Assembly: GCF_030123365.1 (NCBI RefSeq)
Contig: NZ_CP126107.1
Coordinates: forward strand, 3,678,001 to 3,742,000
From: Neobacillus sp. SuZ13
GTDB taxonomy: Bacteria; Bacillota; Bacilli; Bacillales; Cytobacillaceae
DNA: 64,000 nucleotides
Direction of reading: 5' to 3'
Shown here: in pieces, positions 17,623-28,008 of the stretch
How the letters are laid out: each line of letters opens with the position of its first letter
How positions within the stretch are numbered: position 1 is the stretch's first letter
Notes under the pieces: generated by a model
Databases searched by the model: none
The model's input: the letters and a program-made list of their open reading frames with translations, nothing else
What the model was told of the DNA's origin: nothing
Translations under genes and position numbers: made by a program

Positions 17623-18867
17623 TTAGATATGCTTCAATACAGTTTCATAGAGTAGTTTTGTTCCTGTGAAAATATCATCAATTTCTGCCCACTCTTTTGG
17701 GTTATGGCTTATTCCATTCCTGCACCGGACAAAGACCATGCCTATTTCGGTAATTTCTGCCAGAAACATCGCATCGTGTCCTGCTCCGCTTACCATTACG
17801 GGGGCTTCGATTCCAAGTTCCATGCTTGTTTCTATTAAGGATTGAATAAGACTCTCTGAACACATTACTGGTGCAGCAGCCATGTTCTTTTCAAATTCAT
17901 ATCCCAATCCTCTGGTCCTGCATACCTGAATAATCTTCTCTTCTATTTTTCCAATCACATGGTTCCTTCTATCCAGATCGATATCCCGAATATCAAGGGT
18001 AAATTCGATAGATTCTGGAATAATATTGGTGCCACCAGGAAAAGCGGAAATGATTCCTACTGTACCAACAGTAGGTGCCTCAGGGTCATTCATACAAAGT
18101 TTTTCTACCTCTTGAATGATTTCTGCTGTACCCACCATCGGGTCTCGACGGAGACTCATTGGAACGGTTCCTGCATGACCTGCTTCACCAATAATCCTTA
18201 CTTTGCACCAAGAAGGCCCGGCAATTCCACTGACAATCCCTATCGGGTAATTTTTGTTTTCTAAATAGGGCCCCTGTTCAATATGCAGTTCGTAATATTG
18301 CTTAACTTCGCCTTTATTTCTTACTGATTGCTCGATTAGATCAGGATTAATGCCAAAGCCGAAGTTCTTAAGTGCATCATATCTTGTTACTTGGTTATCA
18401 TCCACTTTTTGCAAATCTTGATTCTTTATTTTACCGACCATCCCTCTACTACCAAACAATCCATCATTAAACCTTGAACCCTCTTCTTCACAGAAAGCTA
18501 CCACTTCAATTGGATGATTATGAACAATATTTTGCTCCGATATGGTGTGGACAATCTCAATCCCAGCAAGGACCCCAATCACCCCATCAAACTTTCCGCC
18601 ATTTCTCACGGAGTCAATGTGGGAACCTATCATAATAGGCGGGAGGCAGGGATTCTGCCCCTCTTTTCGCCCAATTAAGTTACCAAAATGATCATGTCTT
18701 ACCGTGAGCCCGGCTTCTCTCATCCATTCAGAAACGAGAATAGTCGCTTCTCTATCTTCGTTAGACAATGCCAGACGTTGGACGCCATTATCAGCGGTCT
18801 TTCCAATCTCGCCTAACTGCTCAATATGAAGCTTTATTCGTTCTTTACTGATCGTAACTGTTTTCAT
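17623..18867 (-). CDS. hyuC: N-carbamoyl-L-amino acid amidohydrolase / allantoate amidohydrolase (M20 family)
   Basis: About 414 aa. Metal-binding motifs of the M20/AmaB branch are present: GSHIDSV, GKFDGVIG, CEEEGSRF and YELHIEQGP. The enzyme hydrolyses an N-carbamoyl group to amino acid, ammonia and CO2 (or allantoate to ureidoglycolate). It follows HyuB by 16 bases and precedes the permease, so it probably completes hydantoin breakdown by releasing the free amino acid. The ATG at 18867 has GGAGG at the right distance; an ATG two codons earlier touches the site. The family does not by itself fix the substrate. Confidence 0.85.
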   Translation of the reverse strand: MKTVTISKERIKLHIEQLGEIGKTADNGVQRLALSNEDREATILVSEWMREAGLTVRHDHFGNLIGRKEGQNPCLPPIMIGSHIDSVRNGGKFDGVIGVLAGIEIVHTISEQNIVHNHPIEVVAFCEEEGSRFNDGLFGSRGMVGKIKNQDLQKVDDNQVTRYDALKNFGFGINPDLIEQSVRNKGEVKQYYELHIEQGPYLENKNYPIGIVSGIAGPSWCKVRIIGEAGHAGTVPMSLRRDPMVGTAEIIQEVEKLCMNDPEAPTVGTVGIISAFPGGTNIIPESIEFTLDIRDIDLDRRNHVIGKIEEKIIQVCRTRGLGYEFEKNMAAAPVMCSESLIQSLIETSMELGIEAPVMVSGAGHDAMFLAEITEIGMVFVRCRNGISHNPKEWAEIDDIFTGTKLLYETVLKHI

Positions 18868-18889
18868 CGCCATCCTCCACTAAGTTAAA

Positions 18890-20671
18890 CTAACGGTTCC
18901 TCAATTCACTTGTTTTCCGATAATCTATTGATTCATCCTCACCGATGAAAACTCCATATTCCCTTATAGCCTGTTTTTTTGTGATAAACCCATCCAGGTA
19001 ATCGGAAAGAACCTTCTCTGGCTCTCTTTCGAGTGGATTTCCATATCCACCGCCACATGGACCTACAAGTTGAATCGTACTGCCTTGTATTGCCTGTCTA
19101 TTTGGTAGTTTAGAAGGAAGTTTTGTTACTTCTTTGGTCTCTCCGTCTTGAATGGACAAACTGCCGACTGAACCCGATTTTCCTTCATTAAATCCCCAAG
19201 GTGCAAATTTATACCCATCCGCTTCTACTGAGAAACTGCCATCAGCCAAGAACGTGACCTCACGGATCGAACCAATTCCACCACGCCACTTGCCTGGAGC
19301 ACTCTCGTTATCTCTTAGCTCGTAACGGTTTACTCGTAAAGGATAGTGGGATTCAATATCTTCAATTGGGTTATTTCGTGTGTTCGCGTATAAGGTATCA
19401 ACCGCATCCATGCCATCTTTTCCATAGCGTCCGCCGTAGCTGCCCTCCATGATATCCATGTACACCCAGTAATTTTCATCCTCATTTTTTCCGCTAAATG
19501 CCACAACTTGAAGGTTTCCTACACCAGCACTGACCTGATGTGGAACTACTTGGGCTAATGCTTTCATTAATGTATCGGCGACAATATTTCCAGAGTTAAA
19601 CCGTGCGATGGTCGGTGCCGGAAAAATTGGATTACATAATGTTCCTTTAGGAGCGACAATTTTAATCGGTCTAATTAAGCCGGAATTTTGCGGGAAATTT
19701 CCGTATACAGTTGAATCTAATAAAATGGATCGTAAAGTCAGATAAATGGCAATATCGACGGTTCCAATTAATGGCATATTAATTGGTTTATCTGTCACCT
19801 GAGGGGCAGTCCCTGTCAAGTCAACCGTTAAATCGCTGCCATCAACCTTTACGGTTACCTTAATTCTTAAATCCTTTTTCGCCGGGTCTTCACTATCTAA
19901 ATATCCATCCAAAAAGCCTTCGGCTGTGTATTCTCCATTCGGCAGCTTTTTAATCGCATCTCTCATCATCTTTTCCGAGTAATTCATCAATTCTTCACTT
20001 GCTGCTTGAACGGTATCTAACCCATATTTTTCAATGATTTCTATATATCTTTGTGCCCCAATTTTAGCTGCGGCAATTTGGGCTTCCATATCACCAACGA
20101 CCAATTTGGGTGCCCGAATGTTATCGTATAAAATATCCCAAATATATCGGTTTTTGACGCCTTTTTCATACACCTTAATCGCCTTAAATTGAAGACCTTC
20201 AGCATAGGCATCTACAGCGTCCACAATACCGCAGCTTCCTGGTGTGGATGCACCAATATCAAGATGGTGAGCGGTTGTAACTGAAAATCCAATTAACTCA
20301 TCTTGATAGAATACGGGAATACAAAATCCAACATCCGGACCGTGGGAGGCACCATGATACGGTGAATTATGCATAATGACATCACCAGGATTAAACGTAT
20401 CATTGCGCTCCGCCATAATCTGACGGATTCCATTTACATACCCTGGAATCGGACCTGATTGAAGCGGAGTGCTATGTGATGACTCGCATAACTGCTGCCC
20501 TTTAATATCAACAAGAGCACAGCCAAAATCTTCTGATTCTCGAATAATACTAGAATAAGACATCCGGGCAAGCTTGTGCCCCATTTCGACTGCAACATTT
20601 TCTAAAGCACCAAGGACGACTTGGACTGTGATCGGATCGATTTTTTTGGTTTCAGTACTGATTTGTGACAT
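18890..20671 (-). CDS. hyuB: Hydantoinase B / 5-oxoprolinase B-type subunit
   Basis: 593 aa, the full length of HyuB-family proteins (Hydantoinase_B). Typical stretches are HNSPYHGASHGPDVGF, TTAHHLDIG, GSYGGRYGKDGMD and GPCGGGYGNP near the end. With HyuA it forms an ATP-dependent amidohydrolase opening five-membered cyclic amides (hydantoin, N-methylhydantoin, 5-oxoproline). The start is 2 bases after the HyuA stop, so the two are translated together. The neighbouring N-carbamoylase favours hydantoins over oxoproline as substrate. Confidence 0.9.
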   Translation of the reverse strand: MSQISTETKKIDPITVQVVLGALENVAVEMGHKLARMSYSSIIRESEDFGCALVDIKGQQLCESSHSTPLQSGPIPGYVNGIRQIMAERNDTFNPGDVIMHNSPYHGASHGPDVGFCIPVFYQDELIGFSVTTAHHLDIGASTPGSCGIVDAVDAYAEGLQFKAIKVYEKGVKNRYIWDILYDNIRAPKLVVGDMEAQIAAAKIGAQRYIEIIEKYGLDTVQAASEELMNYSEKMMRDAIKKLPNGEYTAEGFLDGYLDSEDPAKKDLRIKVTVKVDGSDLTVDLTGTAPQVTDKPINMPLIGTVDIAIYLTLRSILLDSTVYGNFPQNSGLIRPIKIVAPKGTLCNPIFPAPTIARFNSGNIVADTLMKALAQVVPHQVSAGVGNLQVVAFSGKNEDENYWVYMDIMEGSYGGRYGKDGMDAVDTLYANTRNNPIEDIESHYPLRVNRYELRDNESAPGKWRGGIGSIREVTFLADGSFSVEADGYKFAPWGFNEGKSGSVGSLSIQDGETKEVTKLPSKLPNRQAIQGSTIQLVGPCGGGYGNPLEREPEKVLSDYLDGFITKKQAIREYGVFIGEDESIDYRKTSELRNR

Positions 20672-20673
20672 AA

Positions 20674-22746
20674 CTATACACCTACCTTGATAATCATATT
20701 TCCGAATTCCTCAATAAAAGCCGTGCAGTTAGGAGGAATAACAGTGGTTGTATCTTTTTGCAGAACAATACATGGACCATAAAATTCTTGACCAACAGGC
20801 AACTTTTCTCTTTGATAAAATTTTGTCTCTACTTTTTCAAGACTTCCATTCACATTAAAAGTTGTTTCACCCGTTTTTAATAATGCATCCTCTAATTCAA
20901 AGTCATGATGAATGGCTTGCTTTTCAATTTTTGGCATGTAGCCCATACCAGTCACACGTATGTTAACAAACTCAATCGGGCTTTCAAGGAAGTTGTGTCC
21001 ATACTCCCCTTTATGACTTTCGTGGAAATTATCCAATGCTTCAACAATTGTTTCTTGGTCAAGCAATCCATTCGGCAAATCAACCCGCAGTTCATATCCC
21101 TGTCCGGCGTATCGGCAATCAGCACTGCGAAGAATCTGAATATCTTTTTCAGACACTCCATCCTCTTTCAATTGTTGAATCAGTTGGTTTTCCAAAGCAA
21201 TAAAATCTTCATTCAGACTATTGAAATCCAAATTCGTACTAATCATAAATTCAGTTTTGATGACGTCATACTTTAAATCGGTTGTTAATAGACCAGTGGC
21301 AGAATTAATTCCTGGATATAACGGGATGATTACTTCTGGGATATTTAAGATTTGGGCCACGTCTACAGCGTGCAACGGACCTGCACCACCAAATGCCACC
21401 AATGAAAACTCCCTAGGGTCCTCCCCTTTTTGAATGGTTTTTTCACGAATCGCATTTGCCATGTTGTTATTCATGATTTGAAGAATACCTTCAGCCGTTC
21501 TTTCTCTGCTTAAATCTAATTTCTCAGCTAATTCGTCAATTACCTTGTAAGCAGCATTTGTATAGATTTTCATTTCTCCGCCAAGGAAGTTGTGCTCATC
21601 AATTCTTCCTAATACAACATTCGCGTCACTTACTGTCGGTTTTAAACCTCCGTGACCATAGCAAGCTGGTCCCGGACGAGATCCTGCGCTCCTAGGTCCT
21701 ACTTTGAAGGCTCCCCCTCCATCGATGTGGGCAATACTGCCTCCGCCTGCTCCAATCGTATGAATATCAATCATCGGCACCATGACAGGATATCCAGCAA
21801 TCCAAGTGTCACGAGCAGAAGATTCACTATAACCGCTATCAGTAATGATACCGATGTCGGCACTTGTTCCTCCAACGTCAAAGGTGATTAATTTTTCGCG
21901 ATTTGTTAATTCACCGGCCCATGCTCCGCCTAATATTCCTGCGGCAGGACCTGATAGAAGTGTATTTACAGGCTTTTCTGAAACAGTTTTCGGTGTGGCC
22001 ACTCCACCGTTTGAGCACATGATATGAAGTTCAGCGGGAATTCCAGAATCCTTCAACCGCTGTTCAAGGTTTTGAATGTAACTTTTAACTTTCGGTCCAA
22101 CAAAACCATTAATAGAAGCAGTGGTAAAGCGTTCAAATTCACGGAATTGTGGTGAAACATCAGACGATACGGTAATAAATGCTTCTGGGTAATCTTCTTC
22201 AATAATTTCCTTCACTCGTTGTTCATGTGCAGGATTAATATATGAAAATAGGAAGTTGACAATAATCGAATCGACTCCCTTTTCCTTTAATGCAGCTACA
22301 GCTTGACGTACTTGATCTTCATCTAAGGGAGTAATAACCTGATCCTTTGCTGGACCCATTCTTTCAGCGACGGCCACCCGATTCCTTCGTTGCACAAGAG
22401 GTCGATCCTGCCAAGGGATTTCCTGCATAATCGAATAATTTTGCGGACGTTGATGGCGTCCGATATGTATGATGTCCCTATATCCTTCTGTGGTGATCAT
22501 ACCTGTTTTAGCCCCATCATATTCAAGGATTGCATTTGTAGCAATGGTCGTTCCATGGAATACGTGATCAATTTCTGTTTTATTAATATTCTGTCGTTCA
22601 CACAATTCAAGAATTCCATTAACAACACCTGTGGATGGATCTTCTAATGTGGTTGGCACTTTATGAATAGCTGTTATCCTACTTTCCGTATCACTGTAGA
22701 TGACATCTGTGAAAGTGCCCCCTACATCAACGCCAAATAATTTCAT
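20674..22746 (-). CDS. hyuA: Hydantoinase A / N-methylhydantoinase A-type subunit
   Basis: 690 aa. The N-terminal [13 protein letters not shown] is the ATP-binding actin-like motif of Hydant_[10 protein letters not shown] and FGGAGPLHA mark the central and C-terminal parts of Hydantoinase_A. It provides the ATPase half of the HyuAB ring-opening enzyme. AAAAGGAGG precedes the ATG. It is the first gene of a four-gene operon (A-B-C-permease) with a sigma-54 promoter 39-54 bases upstream. The length is normal and no damage is seen. Confidence 0.9.
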   Translation of the reverse strand: MKLFGVDVGGTFTDVIYSDTESRITAIHKVPTTLEDPSTGVVNGILELCERQNINKTEIDHVFHGTTIATNAILEYDGAKTGMITTEGYRDIIHIGRHQRPQNYSIMQEIPWQDRPLVQRRNRVAVAERMGPAKDQVITPLDEDQVRQAVAALKEKGVDSIIVNFLFSYINPAHEQRVKEIIEEDYPEAFITVSSDVSPQFREFERFTTASINGFVGPKVKSYIQNLEQRLKDSGIPAELHIMCSNGGVATPKTVSEKPVNTLLSGPAAGILGGAWAGELTNREKLITFDVGGTSADIGIITDSGYSESSARDTWIAGYPVMVPMIDIHTIGAGGGSIAHIDGGGAFKVGPRSAGSRPGPACYGHGGLKPTVSDANVVLGRIDEHNFLGGEMKIYTNAAYKVIDELAEKLDLSRERTAEGILQIMNNNMANAIREKTIQKGEDPREFSLVAFGGAGPLHAVDVAQILNIPEVIIPLYPGINSATGLLTTDLKYDVIKTEFMISTNLDFNSLNEDFIALENQLIQQLKEDGVSEKDIQILRSADCRYAGQGYELRVDLPNGLLDQETIVEALDNFHESHKGEYGHNFLESPIEFVNIRVTGMGYMPKIEKQAIHHDFELEDALLKTGETTFNVNGSLEKVETKFYQREKLPVGQEFYGPCIVLQKDTTTVIPPNCTAFIEEFGNMIIKVGV

Positions 22747-22784
22747 AATGCTTTTCCTCCTTTTTATTTACTTATACTTAATAA

Positions 22785-22800
22785 TGCAAGAACTGTGCCA
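22785..22800 (-). promoter_or_regulatory. Sigma-54 promoter of the hyu operon
   Basis: The minus strand reads TGGCAC-AGTTC-TTGCA, a full match to the -24/-12 consensus TGGCACN5TTGCW. Transcription should start about 12 bases downstream, giving a short leader before hyuA. Sigma-54 promoters need an activator ATPase, which is encoded right upstream. Confidence 0.9.
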
Positions 22801-22850
22801 AAGTGAAAATGTTAATAAAATAGCTTTCCTGGTGTAGAGCTTTTATCAAA

Positions 22851-22866
22851 ATTGCAAAAATGCAAT
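22851..22866. promoter_or_regulatory. Proximal activator-binding palindrome
   Basis: ATTGCA-AAAA-TGCAAT, a perfect 6+4+6 palindrome about 50 bases upstream of the -24 element. The same motif recurs three times at 22998-23055. Confidence 0.65.
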
Positions 22867-22997
22867 TTAATCTTCAAAGATTCGACACCTTCATTCTAAA
22901 AATTCCTAATTTTTAGTCAAATTAAAAGAGTAAAAAATCATACCAAATACCGTAATTCACAATTCTTAAAATTCCTAATAGTTTGATAGAAAGGTAA

Positions 22998-23055
22998 ATT
23001 GCAAAATTACAATTGATATTGCGATTTTGCAATTTTAATATTGTACTTTTGCACT
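22998..23055. promoter_or_regulatory. Three tandem upstream activator sites
   Basis: Three 16-bp copies of the 6+4+6 palindrome: ATTGCA-AAAT-TACAAT (22998), ATTGCG-ATTT-TGCAAT (23018) and ATTGTA-CTTT-TGCACT (23040). They are 20 and 22 bases apart, about two helical turns. They overlap the last codons of the activator gene, about 200-255 bases upstream of the promoter, the usual distance for a looping enhancer. Confidence 0.6.
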
Positions 23056-24704
23056 TTTCGAGTAATAGTTGCTGGATCTACCCCAAGTTTTTTACTTGCT
23101 TCCTTCATAGTGAGAGACGATTCTAATGCTTGAAGAATCATCTTTTTTTCAAACATCTCCATTTCATGCTTTAAATTCCCATGAATATACTCATCCGTTT
23201 TAGTCGTTGATTTTACAAATTTATCTGGTAAAGCCTTTAGCTCAATATGTTGTGATGGAGATGTGAGGACAAGCCTTTCAATTGTATTTTGTAATTCTCT
23301 CACATTCCCCTTCCATTCGTAATCGATAAAAAACTGCACCACTTCTTTATCGATTGTTTTATAGAGTTGGTATTTTTGATTAAATGTATCTAAGAAATGG
23401 CTAATCATAAAGGGAATATCCTCTTTTCGTTCAGCCAATGGGGGGATGATAATAGGAATTACAAACAAACGATAATATAAGTCTTCACGGAATGTTCCTT
23501 CTTTGACCATATCCTCCAAATTGCGATTTGTTGCCGTAATAAAACGGACATCCACTTGTACTGGTTTTGTTTCTCCAAGTGGCGTAAACTGCTTTTCTTG
23601 TAATAATTGAAGTAATTTCGCCTGTAAATTAAGCGGTAATTCTCCGACCTCATCTAAAAATAAAGTACCTTTATCAGCGGCTAAAGCTAACCCCTTTTTA
23701 CCTTCTTTATTTCCGCCAGTAAATGTACCTTTTGCATAACCAAACAGTTCTGATTCCATAATACTCTCAGGAATGGCACCACAATTTATCTTAATAAAAG
23801 GAGCATCTTTTCTATTACTCAAATGATGAATCGTTCTAGCTAAAACTTCCTTTCCTACACCTGTTTCTCCGTGCAGAAAAATGGTAGCATCTACATCCGC
23901 TACTCTGCAGGCAAGCTCATAAACCTCTTCCATTGCCTTTGATTTAAACACAAAACTTTGCTCTTGCTTTTGAAATATATTTAGTTGCTGTTGATAGTAA
24001 TCGAGTACAGCTTTTGTTTCTTCTAATTTTTTTTGCAGGTTAGCAATCTCTGTTACATCCTTTGAAATATTAATTACCTTGCTCAACGTCCCATCAGCAT
24101 GGAATATTGGATGTCCTTCAACCATCAATCGTCGCCCGGATTTCGTTACTTGGTGCATCGTTACTCTACGTTTATTCCGAATGACATGTAGGGTTGAGGA
24201 CGTATCAATGACGCCATTCTTTTCTAATGCCGATGCCACTTTACCTACTAATTCAAATTCCTTAACACCTAGGATTTGCTCACAAGTATTATTCACACGC
24301 AATACTTTTCCATTGGCATCCGTAATCGTAACCAATTCACCGCTCAAATTCATAATTGCTTCTAATTCCTGCTTTAAGTCTATTACTCTAGAAGAATGGT
24401 CGATAAAATCATGATAGGTATGATCATCTAAAAAAAGAATCCCTCCCAGTTTTCCTGGAACTAAGGAAATATTCATTAGACACAGATTGATATTAGTTGT
24501 ATACTCGGTAATCTCAAAATTCCCGTCTTTAATGACTTTTATTATGCTGCTCCCTGGCAATACCTCTTGAATAAATTTCATATAGGGCTTTTTTATCTTT
24601 AGAATATCCTCACATACGGGGTTAGCATATTGGATTTCACCTTTAAAATCTACTAATAGCAAGCCAAAAGGAAAGTTGACACCTAGTTCATGTAATGGAA
24701 ACAT
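23007..24704 (-). CDS. Sigma-54-dependent activator with PAS domains
   Basis: 565 aa. Two PAS-like sensor regions (about 1-100 and 115-225) lead through a coiled linker to an AAA+ domain with Walker A GETGVGKE (279-286) and Walker B GTLFLDE. A Fis-type helix-turn-helix closes the protein (about 520-560, TMKEASKKLGVDPATITRKV). The sigma-54-contact loop reads GTFTGG (326-331) where GAFTGA is the norm. GGAGG precedes the ATG. It lies directly upstream of the hyu operon with its sigma-54 promoter, so it most likely activates it in response to a ligand bound by a PAS domain. It is transcribed in the same direction but has its own region upstream. Confidence 0.9.
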   Translation of the reverse strand: MFPLHELGVNFPFGLLLVDFKGEIQYANPVCEDILKIKKPYMKFIQEVLPGSSIIKVIKDGNFEITEYTTNINLCLMNISLVPGKLGGILFLDDHTYHDFIDHSSRVIDLKQELEAIMNLSGELVTITDANGKVLRVNNTCEQILGVKEFELVGKVASALEKNGVIDTSSTLHVIRNKRRVTMHQVTKSGRRLMVEGHPIFHADGTLSKVINISKDVTEIANLQKKLEETKAVLDYYQQQLNIFQKQEQSFVFKSKAMEEVYELACRVADVDATIFLHGETGVGKEVLARTIHHLSNRKDAPFIKINCGAIPESIMESELFGYAKGTFTGGNKEGKKGLALAADKGTLFLDEVGELPLNLQAKLLQLLQEKQFTPLGETKPVQVDVRFITATNRNLEDMVKEGTFREDLYYRLFVIPIIIPPLAERKEDIPFMISHFLDTFNQKYQLYKTIDKEVVQFFIDYEWKGNVRELQNTIERLVLTSPSQHIELKALPDKFVKSTTKTDEYIHGNLKHEMEMFEKKMILQALESSLTMKEASKKLGVDPATITRKVQKYNIKIAKSQYQL

Positions 24705-24917
24705 ATTTTGTTCCTCCAGACTCCTTGGTATTTTAAGATTATAAAATATATTATAAATTAGATTTGTTTATTTTTCCTTCTAATTATTAGACAATTGCTA
24801 CTATTTAAACTTGAAAGACAACATTAAAGTGCCACACCAGCCAATTACAATAGTAGGTGTTTGGCATTGTTTCGGTTTGATAGATACCAGCAACTAAAAC
24901 ACGCTTAAATAATTACC

Positions 24918-25343
24918 TTACCTTTCCCTCTCACAAAATCCTGCGATCGCTGGAAAACTCTCGAATTCCTTCCTCATGTCACGAAACGAAATCACACCAT
25001 TTCCTCTATCGAGCTGGTAATCTAGCGAATACTCGTGACAATTCAATGGGTTTTGATGAAATGTGTTGGTATAAAATTGGATGACATCCTGATCGTTGGC
25101 TGCAAAGATAAAAACAAAATCCTTCTGGTTCATTTTCAGTGAGAAGATGCTCACTTTATGAAAGCCTAATACATTGTTTTGAATCAATTCCTTTACTTTC
25201 TGATGGTCCGCTTGATCTAAGTCTTTGATGGAAAAGTCGTCCTCTAATGAAATTTTCTTCTCTGCTAGTAAATGGTAGATGTAATGGGCCAATGATGATT
25301 CTTCATAACGGAAACAATCCATATATAGTTCTTTCACAATCAT
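24918..25343 (-). CDS. Hypothetical protein of the replication module
   Basis: 141 aa, acidic, mixed alpha/beta. Segments such as DFVFIFAANDQDVIQFY are likely beta-helix. A ribosome binding site GAGGTG precedes the ATG. It follows the DnaB-like helicase by 42 bases on the same strand and probably belongs to that operon. I do not recognise the family; similar small genes often sit beside phage or plasmid replication helicases. Confidence 0.6.
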   Translation of the reverse strand: MIVKELYMDCFRYEESSLAHYIYHLLAEKKISLEDDFSIKDLDQADHQKVKELIQNNVLGFHKVSIFSLKMNQKDFVFIFAANDQDVIQFYTNTFHQNPLNCHEYSLDYQLDRGNGVISFRDMRKEFESFPAIAGFCERER

Positions 25344-25385
25344 GTGATCACACCTCGATATACGATTTTTTTTACGAAATAGAGA

Positions 25386-26618
25386 TTATTTGTCCTCAAT
25401 TCTTCCTGTATGCTCGTTGTAATCTACAGGTACAATTCCAACAGGACCATTTCTGTTTTTCGAGACAATGATTTCAAGGGAATGATTGTCCGTTTTCTTG
25501 TCGTAATACGCTTCACGATATAAGAACAATATGACGTCAGCGTCCTGTTCGACACTGCCCGATTCTCGGATATCAGACATCATCGGCCGTTTATCGGCTC
25601 TAGATTCCACTGAACGATTAAGCTGAGCCAAACATATCACGGGACAATCAAAATCCTTCGCTATCGTTTTCAGAGATTTGGATATTTCCGTTACTTGCAA
25701 ATGGGAATTCCCTCCGTGAAATTGACTAGATTGGATTAATGTTAAGTAATCGATAAAAAGGATGGGTTTCCTGTATGGAAATTGGCTCATCATCTTTCGG
25801 GTTTTGGCTCTCATTTCAGCAATGGTTTGTCCTGCCCCATCAAAGATTTGCATATGGGTTTCAGTGAGATCACCTATCACATCCGACCATTTTTTCTTTT
25901 GATTTTCATTTAGCATTCTTTTTGGATCACGCATTTTTGAACGATTAAAGCCCCCAGTCGAAGCCATTAATCGAGCGGTGATCAACCGCTCAGGCATTTC
26001 CAAAGAAAAGACGAGTGGCAAAAATCCTGCCCAACCGGCCATTTTGGCAAAATGAAGCATCATATCGGTTTTTCCCATCGAGGGTCTTGCGGCCAGAATC
26101 GTCACTTCGCCATTCTGGAAACCACCCGTTACTTCGTCAAGCTCTTTGATGCCTGTTGTTACACTGTTCAACGATACTTGATCTTCCCATGGTGCCTCAT
26201 AAATATCTGCCAACGCATCCTGTAAGGACGTGTGATCCTCCATCTTCATTTGGTTAATTTTATCCAATTCAGCAATGACTCTAGCAATCTCCCAATCATT
26301 CATGGCTGCAAGCGTCAAGATATTTCTCTTTTCCCGTTCCTTCCACATGTCCAGAATGAGCTTCTCCGTACAGTCGAATTTCTCAGAATCCGCGTGCGAT
26401 AGCAGCTCGGATAGGTACGACATTCCACCGAATGATTCGAGGTCTGGTAAGGTGGTAAATGAGATTAAATCAATATTCTTACCCGCCCGGTTTAATTCCA
26501 CCATTCTTCGCATGATTTCTTTATGACGTGTACTTTCCAGCTGTTCCGGTTGGATCACGGTATCATTAAGCAAATACTCCGCCTTCATCAAACTGCCTAA
26601 AAATGCTTTTTCGGCCAT
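25386..26618 (-). CDS. Replicative DNA helicase, DnaB-like (phage/plasmid type)
   Basis: About 410 aa. The N-terminal primase-interaction domain (about 1-100) is followed by a RecA-like DnaB C-terminal domain with Walker A AARPSMGKT, Walker B ILFIDYLTLI and the H4 motif RESGSVEQDADVILFLYR. It unwinds DNA ahead of a replication fork. It directly follows a DnaD-like protein, the typical loader/primosome pairing in phages and plasmids of Firmicutes. The chromosomal dnaC is not normally found in this setting, so this is an accessory helicase. AGAGGA fits the ATG at 26618. A diverged fragment of a second copy lies at 36394-36714. Confidence 0.85.
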   Translation of the reverse strand: MAEKAFLGSLMKAEYLLNDTVIQPEQLESTRHKEIMRRMVELNRAGKNIDLISFTTLPDLESFGGMSYLSELLSHADSEKFDCTEKLILDMWKEREKRNILTLAAMNDWEIARVIAELDKINQMKMEDHTSLQDALADIYEAPWEDQVSLNSVTTGIKELDEVTGGFQNGEVTILAARPSMGKTDMMLHFAKMAGWAGFLPLVFSLEMPERLITARLMASTGGFNRSKMRDPKRMLNENQKKKWSDVIGDLTETHMQIFDGAGQTIAEMRAKTRKMMSQFPYRKPILFIDYLTLIQSSQFHGGNSHLQVTEISKSLKTIAKDFDCPVICLAQLNRSVESRADKRPMMSDIRESGSVEQDADVILFLYREAYYDKKTDNHSLEIIVSKNRNGPVGIVPVDYNEHTGRIEDK

Positions 26619-26620
26619 GC

Positions 26621-27628
26621 TCATTCCTCTTCACCTGCTGTCAGGTCAAGTTTAAATCTGCCTGGAATTGCTCTTCCAGCAGGAAACGATTCGGATGATT
26701 TCCTATGCTTTTGTGCGCAATTTTGACTCTGATAAAAAGAATCAATTTCTTCTACGGTCTTTAAGGAGTCATTATTCCAGTTTTTCAAAATCCCAACCAC
26801 ATAACTCAGACTTCGCTTGTTATTGGCACTCGCAATATTCATCGCTTTTAAAATTACCTCTTTCGGTTGCAAAAAGATAGAATCATCTAACCAAGATAGC
26901 AACTGTTGTTTAGCATTCACGTTCGAAAAACCAAAGCCATTGTTGTCCCAAAACTCAACAATTTCTTTCACATCACTTTGATCATTCTGTAACGGATTCT
27001 CGATATCTGGATTTTCCTCTATATTTGGATGAAAAGGTTCTTTTTGTTGTTTTTTAATTACATTAAAATTTTTAATACCTTTTTCTTTTTGTCCCCGTAT
27101 CGTATCACGCTGCGTGAACGGACTATCTAACTCTTCAAAATCTGTATGGACATATGTATTTTTTTCATCTTCATCACTCATATCATTGCTTTTAAACATA
27201 TCTTCTGGTTCACAAAAGGATTCAAATAAGCTGAGTATTTCCTGTTTAACAATGGATTCCGAAACATAAAGGATGAGAGAGAGATCCTCGACATCTTTTA
27301 ATTCGGAATAAATACAATCCATCACCGGTTTCCCACCTTTATGCAGGTTGTATTTCCCCCAATTTTTAATCGCGAGTTCTCTCGTTTCAGGATTGTAACG
27401 AATGACCTTATGGTGTTCGATGAATCGATCCATTAACGAATGAACAGCCTCGATTGAATACCCTAAGTCAAAAGCCATTTGTTTTTTGGTAATCTTATAG
27501 ATTCCAATTTGAGTCGTATGTGGATTCGTAAGAAGATATAAATAGAAGTATTTGTCCTCCGGAGTCATCTCCTCAGAAACAACTGGATTCTTCCAAAAAT
27601 CAGTACGTACCATTCGATACTTTACCAT
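26621..27628 (-). CDS. DnaD-like replication initiation protein
   Basis: About 335 aa. The N-terminal winged-helix region (MVKYRMVRTDFWKN ... DKYFYLYLLTNPHT) matches DnaD-type phage replisome organizers. An acidic linker leads to a C-terminal DnaD domain (about 220-310, EIVEFWDNNGFGFSN ... LSYVVGILKNW). Such proteins bind the origin and recruit the DnaB helicase that follows. The start at 27628 is favoured because the related sequence at 34615 keeps this ATG but not the one before it. The stop is adjacent to the helicase start. Confidence 0.8.
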   Translation of the reverse strand: MVKYRMVRTDFWKNPVVSEEMTPEDKYFYLYLLTNPHTTQIGIYKITKKQMAFDLGYSIEAVHSLMDRFIEHHKVIRYNPETRELAIKNWGKYNLHKGGKPVMDCIYSELKDVEDLSLILYVSESIVKQEILSLFESFCEPEDMFKSNDMSDEDEKNTYVHTDFEELDSPFTQRDTIRGQKEKGIKNFNVIKKQQKEPFHPNIEENPDIENPLQNDQSDVKEIVEFWDNNGFGFSNVNAKQQLLSWLDDSIFLQPKEVILKAMNIASANNKRSLSYVVGILKNWNNDSLKTVEEIDSFYQSQNCAQKHRKSSESFPAGRAIPGRFKLDLTAGEEE

Positions 27629-27870
27629 CATCAACCACTGCCTTTCTTTTAATAAATTTCCTTCATATTTCATATAGAAAGAAATGAAGAAAAAGGTCAT
27701 ATGTTTTTCACTAGAATAAGAATTTTTTATGACACCTTTTCATCACCATGTCCTTAGCGAGGGTTTTAAGTGTAAGCCCTTACTTCGGTACTTCTACAAT
27801 ATCGAGATTGGCAAGGTAAAGCGAACTACCAAATTTCAAATTTGAGGCCATTTTTAGTGCTTAAACATCA

Positions 27871-27907
27871 AAAAACGCCTCCAAATTTGATTTTTGGAGG
27901 CGTTTTT
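27871..27907. terminator. Bidirectional intrinsic terminator
   Basis: AAAAACGCCTCCAAA and TTTGGAGGCGTTTTT form a long stem with A-run and T-run on both sides. It separates the truncated membrane gene from the replication genes. Confidence 0.75.
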
Positions 27908-28008
27908 TGCAATTTCAGTCACTTTTGAGCTTATTTTTCATACGAAGCTATTTATACTGTTTTAGGAGAACAATATGATACTATTCGCATGGACATGAAT
28001 GGGTGTTT

